Shown here piece after piece: positions 44,158 to 54,750 of a stretch of 64,000 nucleotides of DNA. Every line of letters starts with the position of its first letter. Position 1 is the first letter of the stretch. A program made the translations under genes and the position numbers. Below the pieces are notes generated by a model that saw nothing but the letters and a program-made list of their open reading frames with translations, searched no databases and was not told the origin of the DNA. Origin of the DNA: Paraburkholderia saeva (GTDB lineage: Bacteria; Pseudomonadota; Gammaproteobacteria; Burkholderiales; Burkholderiaceae); assembly GCF_907164555.1 (NCBI RefSeq), contig NZ_CAJQZC010000015.1:1-64000 (forward strand), written 5' to 3'.

Positions 44158-44172
44158 AAGGAGACGGAAACT

Positions 44173-45444
44173 GTGCTTACCCGACGCAAATTCATTTCCA
44201 TGGTGGCCGCTTCGTCTGTTTTGGCGCCCGCGCTGCTGAGAGCTGCCACGAACGGGAGTTTCACCTACGTGGGCTGGACCCAGGACGAGGCGGCCAGCAA
44301 GGCCACGATCGCGAAGATGTTCCAGCAGTTCGAGCAGAGCGACCCCAGTGCGTCCATGAATGTCGTGGGATTCCCTTATGCGCAGATGCAGCAAAATCTT
44401 TTCCTGCGACTGCGCGCGCACCAGCCTGTCGACGTGGCCCAACTGACCTTGCAATGGCTGCCGCAATTCGGCGGCACGGGCAAGATGGTCGACTTCAACG
44501 ACGTCTTCGGCAAGGCGGCGCTGGAAAAGGTGATCGATCCGGGCATTCTGCGGTTGGGGCAATTCAGGGGTAAGCAGGTCGGCATGCCGTGGACCATGGG
44601 TTCGATCGCCATGGTCGCCAATGCGTCCATGCTGAAGGAGGCGGGCATTGCCCAGCCGCCTGTCACGATCGATGCGTTCCTCGAAGCGCTCAAGGCGATC
44701 AAGGCGAAGTTTCCGGAGTCGGTGCCGTACGCCATGTCCACCAAGGACAACGCGTCGGTGGTGGGGGACTTCCAGACATGGTTGTGGACCTTCGGCGGCC
44801 ACATCTTCAACGATCAGGGTCAGGTCGTCGTCAACAGCCCCGCTGCCGTGCATACCCTCGAATTCATGACCAATCTCGTGAAGGATCGCCTGGCCGCGAA
44901 AGACACGGACCGCTACGACGCCCGCCGCCTGTTCGCGCAGAACCGCTGCGCCTTCTATCAGGACGCGCCGCTAGCACGCGGTTTTGCCCGAGACAACTCG
45001 GGCAAGGGTGCGGCCTTCGACGCTAACGTACTGTCGGTTGCAACGCCGGTCCTGAAACAGGGCGATGTGCCGCGCTCGTTTGCCTGGGGGCATTTGTTCG
45101 GCAGTTTTGCCGCTGACAAGCAAAGTTTCGATGCGAAGTCGGCGCCAGCCCAATTCGTGTCCTACATTAGCCTGACCGACGAGCCGCAACTCGAGTACTT
45201 CCGTCAGGTTGGCCTCTTTCCCGTGACACGCAGCGCGATTGCCAAACTGTCCGGCGACCCTTATGTCGCGAACTGGACCAGGAATGCACGCAATGCCACG
45301 CGCGACGAACTGGCGGTTTTCCCGAACGTTGCCGACCTCACGGTCATCGTCGGCGAGCAGGTGCAAGCGGCTGTGCTGGGACAGAAGTCGCCGGCTGAAG
45401 CCATCGACGCTATGAGCAAACGGCTGAGCGCGGCCATCGAATGA
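44173..45444 (+). CDS. ABC sugar-binding protein with a Tat-type signal
   Basis: The 423-residue family 1 solute-binding protein starts at GTG 44173, nine bases after AAGGAG. The leader MLTRRKFISMVAASSVLAPA has a twin-arginine motif (TRRKFIS), so export by Tat is likely. The rest follows the UgpB/MalE-like fold (KQVGMPWTMGSIAMVANASM). It is the first gene of the sugar operon and should deliver the sugar or sugar acid to the two permeases and the ATPase encoded downstream. Confidence 0.9.
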   Translation: MLTRRKFISMVAASSVLAPALLRAATNGSFTYVGWTQDEAASKATIAKMFQQFEQSDPSASMNVVGFPYAQMQQNLFLRLRAHQPVDVAQLTLQWLPQFGGTGKMVDFNDVFGKAALEKVIDPGILRLGQFRGKQVGMPWTMGSIAMVANASMLKEAGIAQPPVTIDAFLEALKAIKAKFPESVPYAMSTKDNASVVGDFQTWLWTFGGHIFNDQGQVVVNSPAAVHTLEFMTNLVKDRLAAKDTDRYDARRLFAQNRCAFYQDAPLARGFARDNSGKGAAFDANVLSVATPVLKQGDVPRSFAWGHLFGSFAADKQSFDAKSAPAQFVSYISLTDEPQLEYFRQVGLFPVTRSAIAKLSGDPYVANWTRNARNATRDELAVFPNVADLTVIVGEQVQAAVLGQKSPAEAIDAMSKRLSAAIE

Positions 45445-45562
45445 GCGGGCGGCGAGCCGGATCGGCACGTCCGGTCTCGCCGCGAATGCATGCGTGCCCG
45501 CGCGTATTTTCCACGGTTAATCGCCGCGGCTTTCCCCTAAACCGAAACCGGTTTTAACGAAC

Positions 45563-46492
45563 ATGGCTAGCTTACCCACGACGCAGTCCGATGTGCGGAC
45601 CGCGAAGCAGCGCCGATCACTGAAGTCGCACGAACGAAGAGTTGGATTCGCCTTCGCGCTGCCTTCGCTGATCGCCTTCTTCGTCGTCATCCTGATTCCG
45701 TTTCTTCAATCGCTGAAGCTCTCGTTCTATCGTTATACGATCGAGATGGACGAGCCGAGCTTCATCGGACTGAAGAATTTCAAAAGGCTGCTGAGCAACC
45801 CCGACACACTGTCGATCTGGTTCAACACGCTGATCTTCGTCGTGCTGACCACCAGCATCACGCTCGTCCTCGGGCTCGCGTGGGCCGTCGTGCTCAACCA
45901 GTCGTTCCGCGGCAAGGCGGTGCTGCGCGCGCTTTCGCTGTTGCCCTGGGTCCTGCCTTCGACTGTCACGGCGTTTCTGGCGGCGTGGATCTTCAACGGT
46001 CAGTACGGCATTCTCAATGCGATCCTGCTGCAACTGGGCATCATCCATGACCCGGTGCCCTGGCTTGCCGAAGCGCACTCGGCCATGGCGGCCGTGATCC
46101 TCACGCGCGTCTGGGTTTCGGTGCCGCTCTTCATGGCTTTTTTCCTGGCGGGACTGCAAGGCGTCTCGCAGGACCAGATGGACGCGGCGCGCGTGGACGG
46201 CTGCGAAAACTTCGCGGTGTTCCGCTACGTCGTGCTGCCCCACCTCGCGCCGACCATCATCATCGTGACGATCCTCGGCGCCATGAGCAACCTGCAGGCC
46301 TTCGACGTGATTTACGCGCTCACGCAGGGCGGTCCGGTCAAGGCCACGACGATGCTGTCCATCGAAGTCTACAAAGAGGCGTTCCAGAACTGGGATATCG
46401 GTAGTGCATGCGCGATCGGCGTGCTGTGGTTCCTGACCATTGCGATCCCGTCGATCTTCTATCTGCGCATTCTGTTCAAGCGGGAGAACTAG
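45563..46492 (+). CDS. ABC sugar transporter permease, MalF/UgpA type
   Basis: The 309-residue inner-membrane protein has six helices after an N-terminal basic tail. The EAA-type loop that contacts the ATPase is visible in QDQMDAARVDGCENFAVFRY, then VVLPHLAPTI. It pairs with the MalG/UgpB-side permease whose gene begins two bases after its stop. Confidence 0.92.
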   Translation: MASLPTTQSDVRTAKQRRSLKSHERRVGFAFALPSLIAFFVVILIPFLQSLKLSFYRYTIEMDEPSFIGLKNFKRLLSNPDTLSIWFNTLIFVVLTTSITLVLGLAWAVVLNQSFRGKAVLRALSLLPWVLPSTVTAFLAAWIFNGQYGILNAILLQLGIIHDPVPWLAEAHSAMAAVILTRVWVSVPLFMAFFLAGLQGVSQDQMDAARVDGCENFAVFRYVVLPHLAPTIIIVTILGAMSNLQAFDVIYALTQGGPVKATTMLSIEVYKEAFQNWDIGSACAIGVLWFLTIAIPSIFYLRILFKREN

Positions 46493-46494
46493 GC

Positions 46495-47334
46495 ATGTTG
46501 CTTCTCAACAACTGGCGGGCACGCTCGGGATTTACGGTGATGTTGCTCGCGATAGGCGGCTTTCTGTTTCTGCCGATCATCTGGATGGTGCTCACGTCGA
46601 TCAAGCCGGAAGGCGAGGTATTCGTTCGGATTCCTTCTATTCTGCCGCACGTGCCGACGCTCGAAAACTATCGCGCGCTGTTCGGCCACAGCGAAACCTT
46701 GATGCAGTTGCGCAACAGCCTGATCACGGCGGGCGGCGGCTCGTTGCTGACGGTCATGCTGTCGACCTACGCGGCCTACAGCTTCGCGAAGTTCCGTTAT
46801 TTCGGCCGCAAGCCGTTGATGTTCATGATGCTTTCGGCGCAGATGTTTCCGTTCGCAATGCTGCTCATCAGCGTCTACCCGATGCTGCAATGGGCCAACC
46901 TGCTGAACACGCGCATCGGGCTGATCATCGCCTACATCATCCTGGCGCTGCCGAGCGGCACCTACATGCTGTACAGCTACTTCATCAGCATTCCGAGCGA
47001 AATCATCGAGGCGGCGCGTGTGGATGGCGCAAGCGAGATGTACATCCTGCATCGGATCGTGTTGCCGCTCGCCATTCCCGCGATGGTGACCGTTGGGCTG
47101 TATTCGTTCATGTGGGCCTGGAACGACCTGTTGTTCTCGCTGACGCTGATTACCTCGCCGGAGCTGCGCACGGTCGGCCCGGGACTGCTGCTGAGCTATC
47201 TGGGTGAAGGCCGTGCGAACTGGGGCGGCGCGATGGCGGAGTCGATCGTGATTTCGTTGCCGGTCGTGCTGGGCTTCGCCTTCCTGCAGCGCTACTTCAT
47301 CAAAGGCCTGACCGCTGGAGCCGTGAAATCATGA
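46495..47334 (+). CDS. ABC sugar transporter permease, MalG/UgpE type
   Basis: The 279-residue protein has six helices and starts MLLLNNWRARSGFTVMLLAI. The EAA loop is IPSEIIEAARVDGASEMYIL followed by HRIVLPLAIP. Its ribosome site (GGGAG) lies in the end of the preceding gene, and its stop overlaps the next start as ATGA, so translation is coupled along the operon. Confidence 0.92.
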   Translation: MLLLNNWRARSGFTVMLLAIGGFLFLPIIWMVLTSIKPEGEVFVRIPSILPHVPTLENYRALFGHSETLMQLRNSLITAGGGSLLTVMLSTYAAYSFAKFRYFGRKPLMFMMLSAQMFPFAMLLISVYPMLQWANLLNTRIGLIIAYIILALPSGTYMLYSYFISIPSEIIEAARVDGASEMYILHRIVLPLAIPAMVTVGLYSFMWAWNDLLFSLTLITSPELRTVGPGLLLSYLGEGRANWGGAMAESIVISLPVVLGFAFLQRYFIKGLTAGAVKS

Positions 47335-48149
47335 GACTCGCGAACAAAGTGGCGATCGTGACGGGCGCGGGTCAAGGCATCGGCCGCGCGATTCTCGAAC
47401 GCTTCGTGGCGGAAGGGGCAAAGGTCGTGGCGGTGGAGCTTTCGCCGGAGAGCGCACGGCGCGCGGTCGCCGGACTGCCGCCCGATCGTGTCTGCATGCT
47501 GTGCCTCGACGCGCACGCGCAATCGACCGTGGATGAAGCGATTTACGCGGCGAAAGAGCGTTTCGGCGGCCTCGATATTCTCGTCAACAACGCCGTACGC
47601 TACGCGGGCGCCAGCATCGTGAACGAGACCGACGAAGGCTGGGCCAGCACGATCGACTCGGCGTTGACGGCCACGTTTCGCTTTTGCCGCGCCGCGCTGC
47701 CGGAAATGGCGGCGCGCGGCGGCGGATCGATCATCAACCTCGCGTCGGTCAACCAGATCGTGGCTAACCCGGGCCTCGCAGCGTATACCGCGGCCAAAGG
47801 CGGGGTGCACGCGCTGACGAAGCAGATCGCCGTGGAGTTCGGCATCCAGCGCGTGCGCTGCAACGCGATCTCGCCGGCGTTCATCGTGACGGAGCGCACG
47901 GCGCAGGGGCTCAGCGCCGCCGATCTCGCCGCCGTCGCGCAGAGCTATCCGCTCGGGCGACTCGGCGAGCCCGCCGACATCGCCAATGCGGCCGTGTTTC
48001 TGGCGAGCGACGAGTCGTCGTTCATCACGGGTGTGGACCTTCCGCTCGATGGCGGCTTGACGTCGTTGGCCGCCAGTGCGCTGCTTTCGAACCATATTCG
48101 GACTTCGTGGGGACTTCCCCCCCTGCAAATCGTGGAGAACAAGAAATGA
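47331..48149 (+). CDS. Short-chain dehydrogenase/reductase (candidate galactose 1-dehydrogenase)
   Basis: The 272-residue SDR has the coenzyme motif VTGAGQGIGRAIL at 10-22, NNA at 86-88 and the catalytic S139, Y152 and K156 (AAYTAAKGGVHALTKQIAVE). In the operon context it is likely to oxidise the sugar at C1 to a lactone, which the SMP-30 domain of the neighbouring fusion would open. Other sugar or sugar-acid dehydrogenase activities are equally possible from sequence. The start and the stop both overlap neighbours by four bases. Confidence 0.85.
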   Translation: MRLANKVAIVTGAGQGIGRAILERFVAEGAKVVAVELSPESARRAVAGLPPDRVCMLCLDAHAQSTVDEAIYAAKERFGGLDILVNNAVRYAGASIVNETDEGWASTIDSALTATFRFCRAALPEMAARGGGSIINLASVNQIVANPGLAAYTAAKGGVHALTKQIAVEFGIQRVRCNAISPAFIVTERTAQGLSAADLAAVAQSYPLGRLGEPADIANAAVFLASDESSFITGVDLPLDGGLTSLAASALLSNHIRTSWGLPPLQIVENKK

Positions 48150-49091
48150 CGATGACGATCGCCCACCGCAGTCTGGCCGGCGTCTTTCCCGTATTGCCCA
48201 CCCCGTTCCTGGAGAACGGGAGCCCCGACGTCGCCAGCCTGCGCAATCTGGTGCGCTACCTCGTGACGGCCGGCGTGGATGGCATCACGTATCCTGGCGT
48301 CGCCAGCGAGTTCGGGCAGTTGAGCGCCGACGAGCGCGTCATGCTCACCGATGCCGTGCTCGACGAAATCGACGGCCGTATGCCGTTGGTCGCCGGCTGT
48401 TCCAGTACCGACGCCGAAGTCACCATTCGGATCGCCCACGCGGCGGCGAAGGGCGGCGCGGCGGCGCTGATGATCGCCGTCCCGCCGGGGCGCAAGACAG
48501 CGCAAGCGCAGATCGAATTTTTCAGCCGTGTCGCGCAAGCTGTCCCCGACACGCCCATCATGCTGCAGAACGTGCCGGCACCCGTCGGCGCCGGTCTCGA
48601 TCCCGAAGTGCTGCTCGAGATTCTGAACGCGGTGCCTTCGATCCAGTACATCAAGGAAGAGACGCTGCCGAGCGGCCAGCGCCTGACGGTCATCAAGCGC
48701 AGCGCGCCTGAGACGTTGCGCGGCGTGTTCGGCGGCGCGGGTGGACGCTACATCACCGACGAATTGCGGCGCGGCGCGTGCGGCACCATGCCGGCGGTCG
48801 AACTCGCGGAAGTGCATGTCGAACTGTTCAAGGCGCACCGTGCGGGCCGGAGCGATCAGGTGCGCGAACTGTTCACGCGCATGCTGCCGATTCTGAACGT
48901 GCAAGCCGTGTTCCGCTGGTCGCTGACCAAGTACGTGCTGCATCGTCGTGGCTTGATTCAGTGCCGCCTGCAGCGTGCGGCCGGTCCGTTGCTCGATGCC
49001 GCCGACGCGGCCGATGTCGACGCCTTCCTGCACGACATCGAAGATCTTCTGATTCCTCAGCAAATGCTTTCCACCATCGGAGGCGGAATCC

Positions 49092-49105
<14 letters not shown>
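48146..49105 (+). CDS. DapA-family lyase/dehydratase of sugar acid metabolism, catalytic Tyr absent
   Basis: The 319-residue TIM-barrel protein of the dihydrodipicolinate synthase family has the Schiff-base lysine at K170 (IQYIKEETLPSG). The tyrosine that normally precedes the NxP motif is replaced: the sequence reads IMLQNVPAPVG, with Gln141 where Tyr is usual. The usual GTTGE loop is YPGVASEFGQLS. It is therefore unlikely to be a normal DapA or sialate lyase. A 2-keto-3-deoxy-sugar-acid aldolase or dehydratase role is plausible. ATG 48146 overlaps the SDR stop, and the 3' end overlaps the ATPase gene by 14 bases. Confidence 0.82.
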
Positions 49106-50168
<1,063 letters not shown>

Positions 50169-50188
50169 TTCACGACCCGGCAATCGAT

Positions 50189-51373
50189 ATGAATACCGCA
50201 CCCAAAATAGCCTCAGTCGAGACCTTCATCGTTTCGATTCCGCGCGACGTGCCTTACCTCGGCGGGCTCGGCAAGGACGAACAGGTCAATAGCCGCGGCT
50301 ACCTGATCCGCAAAGGCAATGGCACGATCTACCCGACCACCGACATGTCGGTGCTCATCAAGCTGACCGCCGACGACGGCACGGTCGGCTGGGGCGAGAC
50401 CTACGGAATCGTGGCGCCGGAAGCCGTGACCGCGATCATCGACGACGTGCTCGGACCTGCAGTGATCGGACGCGATCCGCGCGACGCCGTGGTGATCCAG
50501 GAAGACCTGTACGACATGATGCGGGTGCGGGGATTCTTCGGCGGCTTCTACGTCGACTCCATCGCCGGCGTGGACATCGCGATCTGGGACCTGTTCGGGA
50601 AGCTGGTTGGACAGCCCGTGGTCAAGCTCATCGGCGGTCAGCGCCGGTCCACGATTCCCGCCTATGTCTCGGGGCTGCCGGGCAGGTCGCTGGATGAGCG
50701 CGTCGCGCTGGCGCGCACCTTCGTAACCAAGGGGTTCAACGCATTCAAGTATCACTCGGCGGTGTCCTTCGACGGCATCGTCGACGAAATGCGTGCGCTT
50801 CGCGAGGGGCTCGGAGACGGCGTGGAGCTGATGGTCGATCTGCACTGGAAATTCACGGCGCAGGAGGCCATCCAACTGGTGGACCGGCTCACGCCTTATC
50901 GACCGTATTTCGTCGAGGCGCCGGTGCAGCCCGAGGATATCGAAGGCCAGACGCACGTGGGCGCGAATATCCGCGTGCCGCTCGCGCTGGGTGAGGAGTG
51001 GCGCACGGTCTTCGAATATCGTCCGCGTCTGGAACGCCGATCGATGTCGATCGTCCAGCCGGAGATGGGACACATCGGCATCAGCCAGTTCATGCAGATT
51101 GCGCGGATGGCCAACGCGTTCCATATGAAGGTGATTCCGCACGCGAGCATTGGCGTCGGCATCTTCCAGGCGGCGAGCCTGCATGCAACGGCCGCGCTTC
51201 CGAATGCGCCGATGCACGAATACCAGCATTCGGTTTTCGATCACAACCTGCAATACGTCGAGACGACCATGCGTTGCGCAGACGGTGCGTTCCACCTTCC
51301 GGAAGGTCCCGGACTCGGTATCGAACCCAACGAAAAATTGTGGCAGCACATTCGCAAGAAGCCTGTCGTATAG
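50189..51373 (+). CDS. Mandelate racemase/enolase-superfamily dehydratase (galactonate dehydratase-like)
   Basis: The 394-residue protein is a MR/MLE barrel. Metal ligands and catalytic groups are visible: K187-Y-H189, D217-x-H219 (MVDLHWKF), E243 (FVEAPVQPED), E269 or E270 (ALGEEWRT) and H318 (IPHASIGVG). The D-x-H arrangement is shared with DgoD and related aldonate dehydratases. With 2-dehydro-3-deoxygalactonokinase and KDPGal aldolase directly downstream, dehydration of galactonate is the best guess. A different aldonate or uronate substrate cannot be excluded. Confidence 0.82.
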   Translation: MNTAPKIASVETFIVSIPRDVPYLGGLGKDEQVNSRGYLIRKGNGTIYPTTDMSVLIKLTADDGTVGWGETYGIVAPEAVTAIIDDVLGPAVIGRDPRDAVVIQEDLYDMMRVRGFFGGFYVDSIAGVDIAIWDLFGKLVGQPVVKLIGGQRRSTIPAYVSGLPGRSLDERVALARTFVTKGFNAFKYHSAVSFDGIVDEMRALREGLGDGVELMVDLHWKFTAQEAIQLVDRLTPYRPYFVEAPVQPEDIEGQTHVGANIRVPLALGEEWRTVFEYRPRLERRSMSIVQPEMGHIGISQFMQIARMANAFHMKVIPHASIGVGIFQAASLHATAALPNAPMHEYQHSVFDHNLQYVETTMRCADGAFHLPEGPGLGIEPNEKLWQHIRKKPVV

Positions 51374-51466
51374 AGACGAAGCCGGCGCAGCGCGATTGAG
51401 TCGATCCGCGCTGCGTCGTAAAGACCGGGAAATTTTTAATCTGTAAATTAATAAGGATTGCATAGT

Positions 51467-52390
51467 ATGAAGCCATCGTTCATTAGTCTCGATTGGGGGA
51501 CGTCGAGTCTGCGCGCCGTACTCGTATCGGAAGAAGGTGCAGTCATCGAGGCGCGAAGCGCCGCGGGAGGCGTGATGTCGGTGAAGGACCGGCAATTCGA
51601 GGCGTCACTGCATGCGATCTGCAGCGACTGGATTGAAAATTTCGGCTGCCCCATCGTGGCCAGCGGAATGATCGGCAGCCGGCAAGGCTGGGTGGAAGCG
51701 CCTTATCTCGACTGCCCGGCGACGCCGGCCACTGCGGCGCGCGCGCTCACGACACTGCAGATTTCGAACCGCGTCGACATGCACATCATTCCCGGCCTGC
51801 GCTGCGGCTCGAAGACGACGATGTACGACGTCATGCGGGGCGAGGAAACGCAGATCTGGGGCGCCGACGTGGCGCCGGACAGCGTGTGCGTCTTGCCCGG
51901 CACGCACAGCAAATGGGCCTTCGTCGATGAACAGTCGCGGATCACGCGCTTCGCGACCTATATGACCGGGGAACTGTACGGCCTGCTCACGAAGCACGGC
52001 ATTCTTGGCCGGCTGATGGAGTTCGGTGGCAGCGATAAAGAGGCTTTCGTCCGCGGCGCAAAGCTCGGATTGGCTCAGTTAGCGCAGGCGACGCACGTGA
52101 TCTTCGCGGCGCGTACGGCGGGGCTGACGGGGGAAGTGCCGCCGGCCGGATTGCCCGACTATCTTTCGGGCATCCTGATTGGCGTGGAGGTCGCGAGCGC
52201 ACTGGCGGCGGAGAAGGTGAGCGCCGAACGACCCATCAACGTGATTGGGGACGACGATCTGTCGAGTCGTTACGAAGCGGCTCTGCAATTGGCAGGCTTG
52301 CGGTCGGTTCGCGCGCGGGACGGTGCCACCATTCAGGGCCATGTGCGCGTTGCCAGAGAGGCCGGCATCGTGGCGTGCGAGTCGGCCTGA
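51467..52390 (+). CDS. dgoK: 2-dehydro-3-deoxygalactonokinase
   Basis: The 307-residue protein starts MKPSFISLDWGTSSLRAVLV, the phosphate-binding opening of DgoK. It keeps the family blocks VASGMIGSRQGWVEAPYLDC and LPGTHSKWAFVDEQSRITRF, then FATYMTGELYGLLTKHGILG. It phosphorylates 2-keto-3-deoxygalactonate. ATG 51467 has AAGGA upstream. It lies 93 bases after the dehydratase gene. Confidence 0.93.
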   Translation: MKPSFISLDWGTSSLRAVLVSEEGAVIEARSAAGGVMSVKDRQFEASLHAICSDWIENFGCPIVASGMIGSRQGWVEAPYLDCPATPATAARALTTLQISNRVDMHIIPGLRCGSKTTMYDVMRGEETQIWGADVAPDSVCVLPGTHSKWAFVDEQSRITRFATYMTGELYGLLTKHGILGRLMEFGGSDKEAFVRGAKLGLAQLAQATHVIFAARTAGLTGEVPPAGLPDYLSGILIGVEVASALAAEKVSAERPINVIGDDDLSSRYEAALQLAGLRSVRARDGATIQGHVRVAREAGIVACESA

Positions 52391-52489
52391 AATCCCGGAG
52401 TGGCGAGCGTTTTGGGGCGTGCCCCGCCGGGGTGTCAGGCGCGCTCCGTTGCTCGAGGAAGATTCGTTACCCATACACAGAGAATCGAC

Positions 52490-53173
52490 ATGCAAGCTCA
52501 CCTTAACCTGCCCGCCCCGTACCAGCCGCACGCGGGGTTAGCCGCCGCATTCAGGGCGTGTCCATTGATCGCCATCCTGCGCGGTGTAACACCGGCCGAC
52601 GCGGCCGACCACGGTCGCGCACTCTACGAAGCCGGCTTTCGCATTGTTGAAGTGCCGCTCAATTCGCCGCAGCCGTTTGACAGCATCGCGGCAATCCGGC
52701 GGACGTTGCCGGGCGACGCCATCGTCGGAGCCGGCACCGTGCTTCAGCCGGACCGGGTTCATGACGTGAAAGCGGCGGGCGGCGAACTGATTGTGATGCC
52801 GCACAGCGATGCCGAAGTCGTGCTGGCCGCAAAAGCGCTGGGGCTGGCCTGCGCACCGGGCGTCGCGACACCGAATGACGCGTTCCAGGCGCTGAAGCAC
52901 GGCGCCGACGTCCTCAAAATGTTCCCGGCCGAACAACTGGGCGTACATGTCATCAAGGCGTGGCGGGCGGTGTTGGCAGAGGAGGTGCCGCTCGTACCGG
53001 TCGGTGGCATCACGCCGGACAGCATGGGACCGCTTCTGAGCGCGGGTGCGAATGGCTTTGGACTCGGTTCCGCGCTGTACAAACCGGGGCAGGGCGTCGA
53101 GGTCACCGCTACGCGCGCGAAGGCGTATATCAACGGTTTGCGCATCGCTAACAACGGGTTCCGCGCCTCCTGA
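52490..53173 (+). CDS. dgoA: 2-dehydro-3-deoxy-6-phosphogalactonate aldolase
   Basis: The 227-residue KDPG/KHG-aldolase family enzyme splits KDPGal to pyruvate and glyceraldehyde 3-phosphate. Motifs are LIAILRGVTPADAADHGRAL, the catalytic Glu in RIVEVPLNSPQPFDSI, IVGAGTVLQPD and the Schiff-base Lys in GADVLKMFPAEQLG. The PLNSP wording is typical of DgoA. ATG 52490 follows AGAGAATC. An 8-bp perfect stem with a 23-nt loop begins right after the stop (GGCAGCCC 53174-53181, GGGCTGCC 53205-53212) and may help end the transcript. Confidence 0.93.
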   Translation: MQAHLNLPAPYQPHAGLAAAFRACPLIAILRGVTPADAADHGRALYEAGFRIVEVPLNSPQPFDSIAAIRRTLPGDAIVGAGTVLQPDRVHDVKAAGGELIVMPHSDAEVVLAAKALGLACAPGVATPNDAFQALKHGADVLKMFPAEQLGVHVIKAWRAVLAEEVPLVPVGGITPDSMGPLLSAGANGFGLGSALYKPGQGVEVTATRAKAYINGLRIANNGFRAS

Positions 53174-53340
53174 GGCAGCCCGGATTTGTCTGCGAGCCGC
53201 ATCAGGGCTGCCTTCACCGCCGCTACCGACTCCAGTGTTTCCTGCACGATGGCGATTTTTTCCTGCGCCGGTGTGCCGCCGACGGTGCTCCGGCGTTCAA
53301 GGCGTTCCGCCGGTCGCTGGCTCCTGGCTAACCGCGCGAC
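53174..53340 (-). pseudogene. Possible C-terminal remnant of an argininosuccinate lyase-like gene
   Basis: Between dgoA and the MFS gene the minus strand reads as a continuous protein fragment: FVSVARLARSQRPAERLERR, then STVGGTPAQEKIAIVQETLE, then SVAAVKAALMRLADKSGLP. The RR-x2-GGT wording resembles the C-terminus of fumarase/argininosuccinate-lyase-like proteins. It has no start codon and runs into the dgoA antisense. It is interpreted as a relic with low certainty. Confidence 0.3.
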
Positions 53341-53342
53341 GC

Positions 53343-54626
53343 TTACGAAGGTGTGCGAACGGCGCTCACAGATGTCGCGACACTCGATCGACGTCGGCGC
53401 GGCGCCGTTTCAAGCAGGAAGACGGAAGCTACGGCGCCCAGTATCAGCATCCCACAAGCGAAGTAAAGCGTGGCCCGCAAGCCATGGTGCTCGGCGATGG
53501 CGCCGCCGATGACGGGTGCAAGGCCTCCGCCAAAGATTTCACCAACGCCCACAACAAAGCCCACCGACGATGCCACGAGTCCAACTGGCGCGGCCTCCGT
53601 TGCGATCGGTCCGCACAGCAGGCTGATCAACGGAAGGGCGAACGCGGAAATTAGAAACAGCAACCAGAACAGGAGCCACGGGTGATCGGCGCTTACGTGG
53701 GTAAAGAGGAAGAGGAGAGCGGCGGATACGACGAATCCATAGATCGCAACAGGGCGCCTTCCAATGTAGTCCGAAGGAAGCACCATGGTGAACAGGCCAA
53801 GCGTGCCACCGAAGCCGGTCGCAGAGACAATCCATCCCATCCTCTGTGTTCCGACATGCAGAACCTCCGCGAGATAGCTCGGCACCATTGCGCTCAAGAT
53901 GAACATGCCGGCCATCGCACCCAGGATTGCAATCCCGCCAAGGCAGACGTTCCGACTACGAAAGATCTCGGTCCAACGCGCGTCTGGTCGTTGGCTCGCT
54001 GCATATGCGGGGGCACTGTGTGAATCTTGCCGAAGCGTGAGCCAGGTGAACAATGCCACGACGAATCCTGGCGCGGCCGAAATCAGAAACACCCAGTTCC
54101 ACGAGACCACCCGCAGCAGTTGCGTTGCGACGATCGGCGCAAGGCCCATTCCGAATATGGAGAACATGCCCATCTGAAGGCCCTGATTCAAGCCGCGCCG
54201 CGAGGGTAGCGATGCCTCACCCACTGTCGCAATGCTGACCGGCGTGAACGCGCCTTCAGCCACGCCCATGAGCGCACGCATCGCCATCAGACTTGCGAAT
54301 CCGGTGGCAAATCCGGAAAGACACGAAAGCAGCGAGAACACCAGCAGCGTGAAGGTGAGGATTTTCTTGCGACCGATTCGATCGGAGATGGGCCCTGCGA
54401 GGATGGCCCACAATCCCCACGCGAAACTCAGAATGCCAAACAGGTTGCCGAGTTGTTGATAGTTGAGATTGAGGTCCTGCATTATGGAAGGAAACAGCGG
54501 GGCTATGAGCCATCTGTCGAAGCCCACCAGTCCGAATCCTAGCCCCATTAGAACGAGTACTTTCCATTCGTAAGCGGTATCGTGGGATTTCGCTTTCGTG
54601 CTGTCTTTCTCTAACTTCCATTTCAT
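53343..54626 (-). CDS. MFS transporter (aromatic/organic acid porter type)
   Basis: The 427-residue protein has twelve helices. It starts MKWKLEKDSTKAKSHDTAYE at ATG 54626, seven bases after AAGGAG; a start nine codons upstream lacks this. Motif A is GPISDRIGRKKILT. The N-terminal half contains RALMGVAEGAFTPVSIATVG and GLNQGLQMGMFSIFGMGLAP, typical of anion:cation symporter-like porters. It lies 124 bases below the C45 amidase gene, so both probably serve one imported compound. A collapsed paralogue lies at 63616-63784. Confidence 0.87.
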   Translation of the reverse strand: MKWKLEKDSTKAKSHDTAYEWKVLVLMGLGFGLVGFDRWLIAPLFPSIMQDLNLNYQQLGNLFGILSFAWGLWAILAGPISDRIGRKKILTFTLLVFSLLSCLSGFATGFASLMAMRALMGVAEGAFTPVSIATVGEASLPSRRGLNQGLQMGMFSIFGMGLAPIVATQLLRVVSWNWVFLISAAPGFVVALFTWLTLRQDSHSAPAYAASQRPDARWTEIFRSRNVCLGGIAILGAMAGMFILSAMVPSYLAEVLHVGTQRMGWIVSATGFGGTLGLFTMVLPSDYIGRRPVAIYGFVVSAALLFLFTHVSADHPWLLFWLLFLISAFALPLISLLCGPIATEAAPVGLVASSVGFVVGVGEIFGGGLAPVIGGAIAEHHGLRATLYFACGMLILGAVASVFLLETAPRRRRSSVATSVSAVRTPS

Positions 54627-54750
54627 TGCTTGTCTCCTTGATATCTTGTTCAAAAACGGTGGCCTTTGTTGATTGTGTCTTTGCCGGTGGGATTTGCGAG
54701 GTATCGGCCATGCTTCGCACAGTAGGGCAAAGCATGGCTTCAGCGCTGTA

